Source of the DNA: JASFEQ01 sp050122535
Lineage (GTDB): Bacteria > Desulfobacterota > DSM-4660 > Desulfatiglandales > HGW-15
NCBI GenBank assembly: GCA_050122535.1
Contig: JASFIT010000067.1
Span: 1 to 14,830, forward strand
Reading direction: 5' to 3'
DNA: 14,830 nucleotides
The notes below the pieces were generated by a model. It ran no database searches, was not told the origin of the DNA, and saw only the letters and a program-made list of their open reading frames with translations. Positions 1 to 7,600 of this stretch are shown piece by piece; position 1 is the stretch's first letter; every line of letters begins with the position of its first letter. Made by a program: the position numbers and the translations under genes.

Positions 1-287
1 GCAAAACCCATTCCATGAAAATCTCTGTCTCGGGTGAGGACCTGGCTGACCTTATGGTTCGGTGGTTGGGTGAGATCCTCTATCTATTTGCCGGTGAAAA
101 TCTCGTTGTCACCTCAATTCGCATGGGCTCTGTCTCCTCCTCCGCTCTTGAAGCTACCCTGGAAACGGCTCCGTTCGAACCGGAGATTCACGAAACCCTG
201 AGAGAGATAAAAGCGGTCACATATCATCAGATCGAAGTCACGGAAATGCCGAATGGCTGGGAGACCAAAGTGATCTTCGACGTGTAG
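1..287 (+). CDS. Archease, C-terminal part (gene begins outside window)
   Basis: Archease is the protein cofactor of RtcB RNA ligase; it promotes guanylylation of the RtcB active site and multiple turnover. The reading frame is open from base 3 to the first base of the window, so the ATG at 15 is taken as an internal methionine and the gene as cut by the window edge. The family is about 140 residues and about 94 are visible here. The C-terminal half is characteristic: a helix ending in ILYLF, then KAVTYHQIEV, a tryptophan-containing strand (GWETKV) and the terminal FDV, whose aspartate matches the conserved C-terminal acidic residue of the family. The next gene is rtcB, 8 bases after the stop and on the same strand, which strongly supports the assignment. 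The N-terminal conserved region lies outside the window and cannot be checked. Confidence 0.9.
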   Translation, partial: KTHSMKISVSGEDLADLMVRWLGEILYLFAGENLVVTSIRMGSVSSSALEATLETAPFEPEIHETLREIKAVTYHQIEVTEMPNGWETKVIFDV

Positions 288-295
288 GTTCGCCA

Positions 296-1735
296 ATGGA
301 AATCAAACTGCAAAAAAAGGATGAATACCGATGGCTCATCCCCAAAACCGGTGCGATGCGCGTGCCCGGTCTAGTCTTTTCAAGTCCAGAACTTATAAAA
401 GCAATTCAAAAAGATCAGAGCCTTGTCCAAGTAGCCAATGTGGCCACCTTGCCGGGTATCGTGAAACACTCCCTCGCCATGCCCGACATACATTGGGGCT
501 ATGGCTTTCCCATCGGGGGTGTGGCGGCCTTTGACATGGAAGAAGGCATCGTCTCGCCCGGGGGTGTTGGATACGACATCAACTGTGGGTGCCGTATCAT
601 GACGACCCGACTCGAGGCTGAGGAAATTAGGCCTATAGTAAAAACCCTCGTTTCGGCACTTTTCAGAAACATTCCTGCTGGTGTGGGCTCAAGAGGTTCC
701 ATCCGCCTCTCAAAGGCCGATGAACGCAAGGTCGCAGTAGAAGGTTCTGCCTGGGCCGTAAAAAACGGCTACGGTCAACCCGAGGACCTGGCAAGAACCG
801 AGGATCAAGGCACCATGGATGGCGCGGATCCCTCAGTCCTGAGCGAGAGGGCCCTTAAAAGGGGAATTGACGAGTTGGGTACACTCGGGTCAGGAAATCA
901 CTTTCTCGAAATTCAGGTGGTGGACCAGATCTATGACCCGCAATTAGCTCAAGACTTTCGACTTTACGAGGGGCAGGTCACTGTCATGATCCACTCTGGC
1001 TCCAGGGGATTCGGCCATCAAGTCTGCGACGATTTTCTAAAACAGATGGGCAAACATGTCTCGGTCGAAGGCCTTCAGTTACCTGATAGGCAGTTGGCCT
1101 GTGCCCATCTAAAGTCGGATCTTGCACGCCGATATATGGCAGGCATGGCCTGTGCCGCCAATTACGCCTGGGCCAATCGTCAGGTTCTTATGCACTTGAC
1201 TCAAGAGACGCTTCTTTCCACCCTTTCCATCAGCCCCCAGGACTTGGGTATGGAACTCCTCTATGACGTGTGTCACAATATTGCCAAAAAAGAGCTTCAC
1301 GAGGTGGAAGGAGACGAGATATCAGTCTGCGTTCACCGGAAGGGTGCCACCCGCTCATTACCACCCGGACACCCAAAGGTGCCTGAAATCTATCGTCACG
1401 CCGGTCAGCCGGTTCTTATCCCGGGAGATATGGGGACCCATTCTTTTGTCCTTGCCGGTGCCCAAGGGGCCATGGAACAGAGCTTTGGCTCAACCTGCCA
1501 CGGTGCGGGTCGCGTTTTAAGCCGGAATAAGGCCGTAAAGATGGCAAAAGGAAGAGCCATACATCGTGAACTGGAAGACAAAGGGATTTTTGTGCAGTCC
1601 AGGGGCAAAAGAACACTTAAGGAAGAAATGCCCGAAGCCTATAAGGATGTCTCTCAGGTCGTAGAGGTCGTTCACCAAGCAGACCTGGCCAAAAAGGTTG
1701 CCCGCCTCAGGCCACTTGGTGTCATTAAAGGATGA
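296..1735 (+). CDS. rtcB: RtcB-type RNA-splicing ligase (GTP-dependent)
   Basis: RtcB joins RNA 2',3'-cyclic phosphate or 3'-phosphate ends to 5'-OH ends, using GTP and Mn2+; its roles are tRNA splicing and RNA repair. The protein has 479 residues, the usual family length. Metal and catalytic positions are present: D94 and C97 in DINCGCR, H202 in GSGNHFLE, H233 in HSGSRGFGH, H327 in CHNIAKKE, and H402 in STCHGAGR, the histidine that becomes guanylylated. PDIHWGYGFPIGG near residue 65 and PGDMGTHSFV before the catalytic histidine are further signatures. The ATG at 296 fits the family N-terminus; the short spacing from the archease stop suggests cotranscription and possibly translational coupling. 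No RtcA or RNA-repair regulator (RtcR) is seen nearby. All key residues are intact, so it should be active. Confidence 0.97.
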   Translation: MEIKLQKKDEYRWLIPKTGAMRVPGLVFSSPELIKAIQKDQSLVQVANVATLPGIVKHSLAMPDIHWGYGFPIGGVAAFDMEEGIVSPGGVGYDINCGCRIMTTRLEAEEIRPIVKTLVSALFRNIPAGVGSRGSIRLSKADERKVAVEGSAWAVKNGYGQPEDLARTEDQGTMDGADPSVLSERALKRGIDELGTLGSGNHFLEIQVVDQIYDPQLAQDFRLYEGQVTVMIHSGSRGFGHQVCDDFLKQMGKHVSVEGLQLPDRQLACAHLKSDLARRYMAGMACAANYAWANRQVLMHLTQETLLSTLSISPQDLGMELLYDVCHNIAKKELHEVEGDEISVCVHRKGATRSLPPGHPKVPEIYRHAGQPVLIPGDMGTHSFVLAGAQGAMEQSFGSTCHGAGRVLSRNKAVKMAKGRAIHRELEDKGIFVQSRGKRTLKEEMPEAYKDVSQVVEVVHQADLAKKVARLRPLGVIKG

Positions 1736-1870
1736 CACGCCTTGCAATGATCAGGTCGTCCATACCTCAAATCTACAAAACAGCATCCCTTCAGACCGAG
1801 GGAAGCGCTCTATTTGAACCTATTAGCAGTTTGCATTAATGGGGTCAACCTAAAAAAGTATCTCATCATC

Positions 1871-1916
1871 GAGAGGCGCACATCAAAAGAAGGTCCTCTA
1901 TGGCTCTCTTTTTTTT
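1871..1916 (+). terminator. Possible weak terminator after rtcB
   Basis: GAGAG at 1871-1875 can pair with CTCTC at 1904-1908, directly followed by a run of eight T. The stem is short and the loop long (28 bases), so this is a weak call. The rest of the 1736-1929 spacer holds no convincing ORF or RNA gene; a small TCCCT...AGGGA palindrome lies near 1786-1804. Confidence 0.3.
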
Positions 1917-1929
1917 CTGTGCTTTTTAC

Positions 1930-1957
1930 TTGACAGGCCCTGAGAATAGGTTATAAA
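1930..1957 (+). promoter_or_regulatory. Sigma-70-type promoter of sat
   Basis: A perfect -35 box TTGACA (1930-1935) is separated by 16 bases from TATAAA (1952-1957), a near-consensus -10 box. Transcription would start near 1964, giving an untranslated leader of about 110 bases before the sat start codon. This fits a highly expressed energy-metabolism gene. Confidence 0.7.
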
Positions 1958-1980
1958 GATTCTTCTTGTTCCTAAATTCA

Positions 1981-2048
1981 CAAAACAGGAAATTTTCATA
2001 ATTATCAGCAACTAAGGTAGAGTTTTGGTCCTGTTGGACCCACAAAAC
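1981..2048 (+). promoter_or_regulatory. Structured 5' leader of sat with two competing pairings
   Basis: A hairpin can form from 2022-2031 (GTTTTG then GTCC) with 2036-2048 (GGAC... CAAAAC), with a TGTT loop and a three-base bulge. It ends 12 bases before the Shine-Dalgarno sequence at 2061. An upstream segment AACAGGA (1984-1990) is perfectly complementary to TCCTGTT (2029-2035), which covers the hairpin loop and part of its left arm, so the two pairings exclude each other. No known riboswitch class is recognised. A regulatory role is inference only. Confidence 0.35.
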
Positions 2049-2073
2049 GATATTAAAAGAAGGAGGTAATGGC

Positions 2074-3294
2074 ATGTCAGACCTAATCGTTCCACACGGC
2101 AAAGAAGAGAAGCTCATCCCGCTTCTATTGGAGGGGGCTGAACTCAAGGCCGAGACAGAGAAAGCCAAGTCACTCAAACAGATTCGAATCACATCTCGGG
2201 AGGCTTCAGACCTCATCATGATGGGGATAGGGGCTTTTACACCATTGACCGGTTTTATGTCAAAGGCGGACTGGCAGGGAGTCTGCGATAAGTTCACCAT
2301 GGCCGATGGCACTTTTTGGCCCATTCCCATCACGCTCTCCACGGATGATGAAGAGGTAAAAGAGGGTGATGAATTGGCCCTGGTAGATGATGAGACAGGT
2401 ACAACCATCGCCACCATGCAGGTCTCTGAGAAGTATACCATTGATAAGGACCACGAATGCAAGGCCGTGTTTACGACGACAGACACGGAGCATCCAGGTG
2501 TAGAAAAAGTCATGGCCCAGGCCAAATACAATCTGGCTGGCCCTGTGAAGGTCTTGAGCGAAAGTTATTACCCCGAGCAGTTCAAGGGCCTTTATCACAG
2601 GCCAGTCGAATCCCGTAAAATCTTTGAGGACCTGGGATGGAAGCGGGTTGCAGCCTTGCAGCTTCGCAACCCCATGCATCGATCCCACGAGTTCCTGGCC
2701 AAGATTGCTGTTGAGGTCATGGATGGTGTGTATATACACCAATTGGTTGGTAAGCTGAAAGCGGGTGACATTCCTGCCGATACCCGGGTGAAAGCCATTC
2801 AGGCACTCGTGGATAACTATTTTGTGGAAGGCACCGTGGTCCAGGGGGGGTATCCCATGGAAATGAGGTATGCAGGGCCGAGAGAGGCTTTACTCCACGC
2901 CTGCTTCCGCCAGAACTACGGCTGCAGCCATATGATTATTGGTCGTGACCACGCTGGCGTGGGTGATTATTATGGCCCCTTTGACGCACAAAAGATTTTT
3001 GATCAGATCCCCGAAGGGGGCCTTAAATGCCAGAACCTGAATATTGATTGGACCTTTCACTGCTACAAATGCGGCGGGATGGCCTCCATGAGGACTTGCC
3101 CACATGGAAAAGATGACAGGCTACTCCTTTCCGGGACCATGGTCAGGAAGACCCTCTCAGAGGGTGGCGATCTCCCTGCTGAATTCTCACGTCCTGAGGT
3201 GGTGGAAATCCTGCAGAATTATTACCAGTCCCTTGATGAGAAGGTGGAAATAAAGCTACACGGTGCCGCTACAGGTGAGGTAGAGAAGAAGTAA
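2074..3294 (+). CDS. sat: Sulfate adenylyltransferase (ATP sulfurylase), dissimilatory type
   Basis: The enzyme converts sulfate and ATP to adenosine-5'-phosphosulfate and pyrophosphate, the first cytoplasmic step of sulfate reduction. The 406 residues match the single-chain Sat family of sulfate reducers. QLRNPMHRSHE (196-206) carries the HxxH-like nucleotide-binding motif with H202 and H205; GRDHAGVGDYYG starts at residue 290; LSGTMVRK near the C-terminus is also typical. C330, C333, C342 and probably H344 form the CxxC...CPH zinc site seen in this Sat subfamily. The ATG is preceded by a strong ribosome-binding site AGGAGGT (2061-2067, 6 bases away). No APS-kinase domain is fused, which argues against an assimilatory role. 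The gene is monocistronic, between its own promoter and terminator; aprAB and qmo genes are not in the window. Confidence 0.97.
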   Translation: MSDLIVPHGKEEKLIPLLLEGAELKAETEKAKSLKQIRITSREASDLIMMGIGAFTPLTGFMSKADWQGVCDKFTMADGTFWPIPITLSTDDEEVKEGDELALVDDETGTTIATMQVSEKYTIDKDHECKAVFTTTDTEHPGVEKVMAQAKYNLAGPVKVLSESYYPEQFKGLYHRPVESRKIFEDLGWKRVAALQLRNPMHRSHEFLAKIAVEVMDGVYIHQLVGKLKAGDIPADTRVKAIQALVDNYFVEGTVVQGGYPMEMRYAGPREALLHACFRQNYGCSHMIIGRDHAGVGDYYGPFDAQKIFDQIPEGGLKCQNLNIDWTFHCYKCGGMASMRTCPHGKDDRLLLSGTMVRKTLSEGGDLPAEFSRPEVVEILQNYYQSLDEKVEIKLHGAATGEVEKK

Positions 3295-3308
3295 CGAAAA
3301 AGCGCCCC

Positions 3309-3349
3309 AAAAAAAGCCGCTCCCTCACAAAGAGGAAGTGGCTTTTTTG
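3309..3349 (+). terminator. Rho-independent terminator of sat
   Basis: Starting 15 bases after the sat stop, AAAAAAGCCGCTCCCTC pairs with GAGGAAGTGGCTTTTTT around an ACAAA loop, with two G-T pairs. The right arm ends in the T run. The A run on the left makes it potentially bidirectional. Confidence 0.9.
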
Positions 3350-3360
3350 TCCGTAGTGAA

Positions 3361-3609
3361 ACTCCCCGCGTTGAAGCGCGGGGCATCTGAAACTTGCCTA
3401 GACAACCTCCTCCCCCTTGATGGGGGAGGATTAACCCGCCATAGCGCTTTGGCGGGTTAAGGTGGGGGTGAAAAGCCCAGAGGTCTCACCCTCCCCTTTG
3501 TCCCCTCTCCATCCTCCGCAGTAGCCTGCTACGGAGGACGGGCCATCAAGGGAGGGGAATTATAAGGATGCCATTCATCCCTGCCTTAAAAGGCGGGGCG
3601 TTCTGGCAT
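3361..3609. repeat. Gene-less palindrome element resembling IS200/IS605 ends
   Basis: The left hairpin is CCCCGCG-TTGAAG-CGCGGGG (3364-3383), flanked by GAAACT and CATCTGAAAC. The right hairpin is CCCTGCCTT-AA-AAGGCGGGG (3579-3598), flanked by CATTCAT and GTTCTGGCA. From memory, such subterminal hairpins and flanks resemble the ends of IS200/IS605-family elements. No transposase or TnpB frame lies between them, so this would be a non-autonomous (PATE-like) copy or a relic. The interior holds further perfect hairpins: TCCTCCCCC...GGGGGAGGA (3408-3430) directly abutting TTAACCCGCC...GGCGGGTTAA (3431-3460), then TCCTCCG...CGGAGGA (3512-3538). Confidence 0.45.
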
Positions 3610-3744
3610 ATAGTCGTAAGAAATTTAGCTCTAGAGGAACCGGCTTTGGATTAACCCCTGGAACAGGATGAAATTATCATATCTCACCTGTTGTTACGCT
3701 CTGCTTTGAGAAATACCTTAACCCTTCTTAGCTGCAAAGGACAA

Positions 3745-3834
3745 CTGGATTCCCGCTGTAGTTTATCCCGCACTTGATGCGGGACGAGAATGACATCTCT
3801 CAATAACGTCATGCCCGCGTAGGCGGGCATCCAG
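3745..3834. repeat. Pair of inverted CTGGAT...ATGAC / GTCAT...ATCCAG repeats
   Basis: Unit one (3745-3794) begins CTGGATTCCCGC, contains the hairpin TCCCGC-ACTTGAT-GCGGGA and ends GAATGAC. Unit two (3808-3834) is GTCATGCCCGCG...GCGGGCATCCAG, itself a hairpin. The two are in opposite orientation, 13 bases apart, and lie just beyond the 3' end of the minus-strand gene that ends at 3864. They are dispersed intergenic palindromes of the REP/BIME type. The stretch 3610-3744 shows nothing recognisable. Confidence 0.7.
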
Positions 3835-3863
3835 TTTACATCTAAAGATATTAACGTTTTGAG

Positions 3864-4256
3864 TCATGATTTGATGTTTGCTCTTGCCCACGCAGTCAAT
3901 TTCCTCAAGGATGTGCCCTTGGGAAAGAACTCCATCACACCCATGGCCTTTATCTTGGGGATATCCTCCTCCTCTAAGAAGCCGCCCGCAGTGATTGTTA
4001 TATGATCGGAGGCTTCCTCCTTTAAAATTCTTCTTATCTCTTCAAATGCTCCAATATCAACGCCAGGCAGCGTGGTGATCCCAATATGATCTACGGACTC
4101 TTGTAACGCGGATTTAACAATGGCCTCCGGCTCCTGCAATTCTGTGTAGATAACCTCAAAACCTGCATCTCCCAGACTCTTGGCCAGATTGAGCAGTGCC
4201 TCTTTGTAGCCCTCACCCAGTCTCCCGAGCAATATCCTTATCTTTCTTTCCGCCAT
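3864..4256 (-). CDS. Small cobalamin-binding-domain-like protein (MCM C-terminal type), ligand histidine lost
   Basis: The 130 residues match, in order and length, the C-terminal B12-binding domain (or small subunit) of methylmalonyl-CoA mutase-type enzymes: a first strand KIRILLG, then AKSLGDAGFEVIYTEL, VDHIGITTLPG, DHITITAGGFLEEEDIPKIKAMGV and FPKGTS. In functional cobalamin domains the first loop carries DxHxxG, whose histidine is the lower axial cobalt ligand. Here the aligned segment is E15-G-Y17-K-E-A20, so Y17 replaces the histidine and both D and G are changed. Base-off/His-on B12 binding is therefore unlikely. No mutase large subunit or MeaB-type chaperone is nearby. AGGAG 8 bases before the ATG supports the start. 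Possible roles (regulatory, degenerate subunit, other ligand) are unknown; family membership is fairly certain, function is not. Confidence 0.8.
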   Translation of the reverse strand: MAERKIRILLGRLGEGYKEALLNLAKSLGDAGFEVIYTELQEPEAIVKSALQESVDHIGITTLPGVDIGAFEEIRRILKEEASDHITITAGGFLEEEDIPKIKAMGVMEFFPKGTSLRKLTAWARANIKS

Positions 4257-4382
4257 TCCGTGCTCCTATGTATAAATTTGGTCATGTCCCAAGCGTTGCT
4301 GAAAACGTTCTATTTTCTATCGGTTTGACCCCTTGGAAAATCTTTTCATGTCATTGCCGCGAGAGACATAGCATCGTAATCC

Positions 4383-4598
4383 GTCATCCCGGCCAAATCC
4401 CGCGGCGCGGGATGCTCGCCCTGTTGAATCTCGCCTTTAGCGAGTGCGCAAAGCGCAATTCAACAGGGCGAGCCGGGATCCAGAATGATTTGAGTTGCTG
4501 CGATTTTCCTGGATTCCGGGTCTCGCCCAACCCACTATCAAGCCTGCCCCTGTGAAAACAGGGGTACGAGGCTGGCTGGGGGGCTCGCCCGGAATGAC
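4383..4598. repeat. Inverted pair of GTCATYCCGG...CCGGRATCCAG repeats
   Basis: Unit one (4383-4483) starts GTCATCCCGG and ends CCGGGATCCAG. Unit two (4509-4598) is inverted: it starts CTGGATTCCGGG and ends CCCGGAATGAC. Each has a different central insert: unit one carries TCCCGCGGCGCGGGA and a perfect three-way-junction repeat; unit two carries CCCCTGT-GAAA-ACAGGGG (4547-4564). Both inserts are bounded by GCTCGCC/GGCGAG-like sequence, suggesting modular construction. The spacer 4257-4677 between the two minus-strand genes contains no credible gene; a partial GTCATTGC-like fragment lies near 4350. Confidence 0.7.
4417..4470. repeat. Three-way-junction palindromic repeat, copy A
   Basis: The outer stem CGCCCTGTTGAAT (4417-4429) pairs perfectly with ATTCAACAGGGCG (4458-4470), 13 base pairs. 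Inside sit two hairpins with no spare base between them: CTCGC-CTTTA-GCGAG (4430-4444) and TGCGC-AAA-GCGCA (4445-4457). All bases outside the two loops are paired. A related copy lies at 13553-13602. Confidence 0.85.
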
Positions 4599-4677
4599 AG
4601 TTTGGACGAATTATGGCACAGCCTGGAAGGCGGGGACGGAAGTGACATGAAAGGCCATGACCGTTTACCAAGCCCTG

Positions 4678-7600
4678 TTATCTTTCAGCCTTGCATAATC
4701 TTTCATAGTCACAATAGGTGCAATCTTTCACATCCTTTTTCATCTCTCTCAGGTCCTGGACCCACTGACTGCGATCCGCCTCATACGCCTTCACCGCTTG
4801 CACCATCTCTTCGACTATGTCGGCCGGGGTTCCCTCCCAATGGCTTTTAATCAGTTTACCCCCATCTGTAAAGTAAATATAAGTGTCACCCACCGCTTCA
4901 TTCAGGATGTGCTCCACGGCCCACTTATAGCAGGCGAGTTGAAGGTCGTAATCGTTCTCCTTCATCACTTGATAAGGATCCTTGTTCTCAAGGTCATTAC
5001 TCTTCCAGTCCAGAACAACCCACTGCCCTTTTTCCCCGCCCCTAACCAGCCTATCTATGCTTCCCCTAAACTCACATCCTTCAGAAACGGTGAAAAGGAA
5101 AGGAACCTCCATGTACTCATTCTGCACGCCCAAAATTCGGAGTAGCTGTTGGTCATTAATCGTGGTCTCCAGGTGTTTCAGTGCCTTCTCTTTTAGAATA
5201 GCCACGGTCTCAACATGGAGGCTATCATTAGGGCGATCCGACTGAGCCAAACGCCCGCAAACATTATTCAGTAGATCCATGTCTAATGGATCACCGAAAC
5301 AGTGTCTCTCAAGGTATCTATGGATAACATTTCCCGTATAGAGCGCTTCTTTAGAGGCATAATAATCTCGCTCGTCCTCTCCTTCCAGGAAATCCTTTTG
5401 CACGCCTGTTTCCTCCCCCCTTGAACCCGAAACCGTCAAGCCATTCCCTTTGAGACCCAATATGACTCTGTAGTAAAACATGACGGGACACGTTCTGAAC
5501 ATCCGCATGGATTTAAAGCTGAATTGATAATAGGGCGCTGACCTGATCGGTTCGGTCAGGTCAATCTTCTTGACCGCTTCATCATAATCTCCTAACTGCT
5601 TTCGCGTTAATTTCTCCCCGCCATATTGGACGCCCCTGAACATCTTCGGTTCGGGTTCTCTATAAATGACCGTGGGAACACTGCCCTTCCCTTCAAAAAA
5701 ACTGGACTGTTTTCGGGGGAAGTTGACTTCAAATTGGTAAATGTCATCCAGCAGGTCCATGATTGTGGCTCTTTCCCGATAATCCTCAGTAGAGAGGGAT
5801 CCCTTGCCTTTTTCCAGCATCTTTCTTCCCATATGGCCTATTAAAGCGAGATGATTCATGGTTCTTGAACAGCCCACATAAAATACGCGTCTATTCTCCG
5901 CCATGTCCTCTAGTCTATCTCTCCTGGTAAGAAGATACCCCAATGGGGTGATGGATTTTCCATAATCCAACTCGGGGATCTCGATGGGCCATACGGGAAT
6001 TTCTCCCTCCTTATCGTTCCATTCTTCGGGCCGGCCCCTTTCCGACGCATAGAGACGGATGGGCCTACCCGCTTGAGTCCTCAAGGGAGGGCGACGATTC
6101 AGGTCAGGCATAATGACCATGGGAAATTCGAGACCCTTTGCCGCATGCACAGTCATCAGACAGATAGGACTCTGGCCCTCAGAAACGAGCAAGGCCTCGC
6201 CCTCCTCTTCCTCCTCTTCCGCCATCTCAAGACAATATCTAACAAATTCAGGCAAGGCCCCATTTCCCTCTCCTTGAAAACGACGGCTTATCTCTATCAG
6301 CTTTTCCATATTAGCCAATCTCTGCATCCCATTGGGATGAGCCGAGTAAATGGCAGTTAGACATCGATCCGATATAATGTTTCTGATGAGTTCGGCTATG
6401 GTTAAGCGGGTGGAAAGGAGCCGCCAGGACCGGATCAGTTGCCCCACGGATCTTATACTGGGATTTTCAGAGGAGAGAAATTGCTCGAGCGTGGGTTGCT
6501 TGCCATAAAAAAGATCAAAAATCTCCGCATCAGTGAAGGCAAAAATGGGACTCCTCAGGGCCGCCATCAAAGAGATATGTTGTCTTTCATCAGCAAGATA
6601 ATTGAGAAGCTGGATCATCTCCATGACCTCTTGGCACTGATAGAAACCTTTTCCCCTGTGGACCTTGAAGGGAAGACCCGCCTCTCTAAGTACATTTTCA
6701 TAAATCTTCAGATGGGTGAAGGCGAAGAAGAGAATACCTATGGCCAATTGGTTACGCTCTATCCTTTCTCTGATGTCCACATATTGCTCATACTCAAAGT
6801 TCTTCTCTCCTCGCTTTCCGAGGAGGCCTTCAATGATATCCACGATCAGAGCCGCCTCCTTTTCCGTCTGCTCTTTCCTTGAGGAGGAGCCTTGCGTCAG
6901 GTAAAAGGTTACAGAACCCTCGTTTCCCGGAACAGATCCTTTACCTTCGGGCATGGTGATGGGCATGGGAGCCGTTTCATACGCTTTCAATTCCTCTGTT
7001 CCCTTGTTGCTGAATATCTGGTCAAATGTGGCATTTAGGAACTCTATGGGCCGACTATCCGTGCGGAAATTGTGCGGAAGATATATGTCACCTGTCAGAA
7101 TCTTTTCTCTCTGTGATTGGGGCAACCCGTCGAACGCTTTTTTGTGGGTGTCGAGCAATTGAGGGTATCCCGGGTCAAGTGCCCGGAGGCGATCGTCTAT
7201 CTCTGGGTTTTGCCAGAACATGGGAACCTGTTGTCCCTGATTTGACTGCTTTACCCCTTCTGTCCCGTGCTCGAAGACCGTCACATCTCCCCCACGGAAC
7301 TTATATATGGCTTGCCTTTTGTCGCCAACCACAAACAATTTTCCAGGATGGAGGACCGGCTTGCCATTTTGGTCTCTCCTTGAGCAGAGTAGACTGATGA
7401 TCTCCCACTGCACCCTGTTTGTATCTTGAAACTCATCCACCATGATGTACTTGAACGCTCTTTGCACCCTATTCAGCCCGTGCGGATCATCACTCTCCAA
7501 AAAGTCCGTGAGAAAGGAATGACAAAGAGCCTCCAGGTCTGCAAAATCAAGGGCGTTCAGCCGCTTTTTTTCTCTTTGATAGCTTTCTAGACAGACCTGA

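Noticed and set aside
1926..2531. 201-codon minus-strand open frame across the sat promoter and 5' part
   Set aside because: Antisense to the certain sat gene and its promoter; serine/valine-rich translation with no recognisable domain.
4196..4671. Open frames on both strands in the 4257-4677 spacer
   Set aside because: They run through palindromic repeats, overlap the start of the cobalamin-like gene, and translate to low-complexity sequence without family features.
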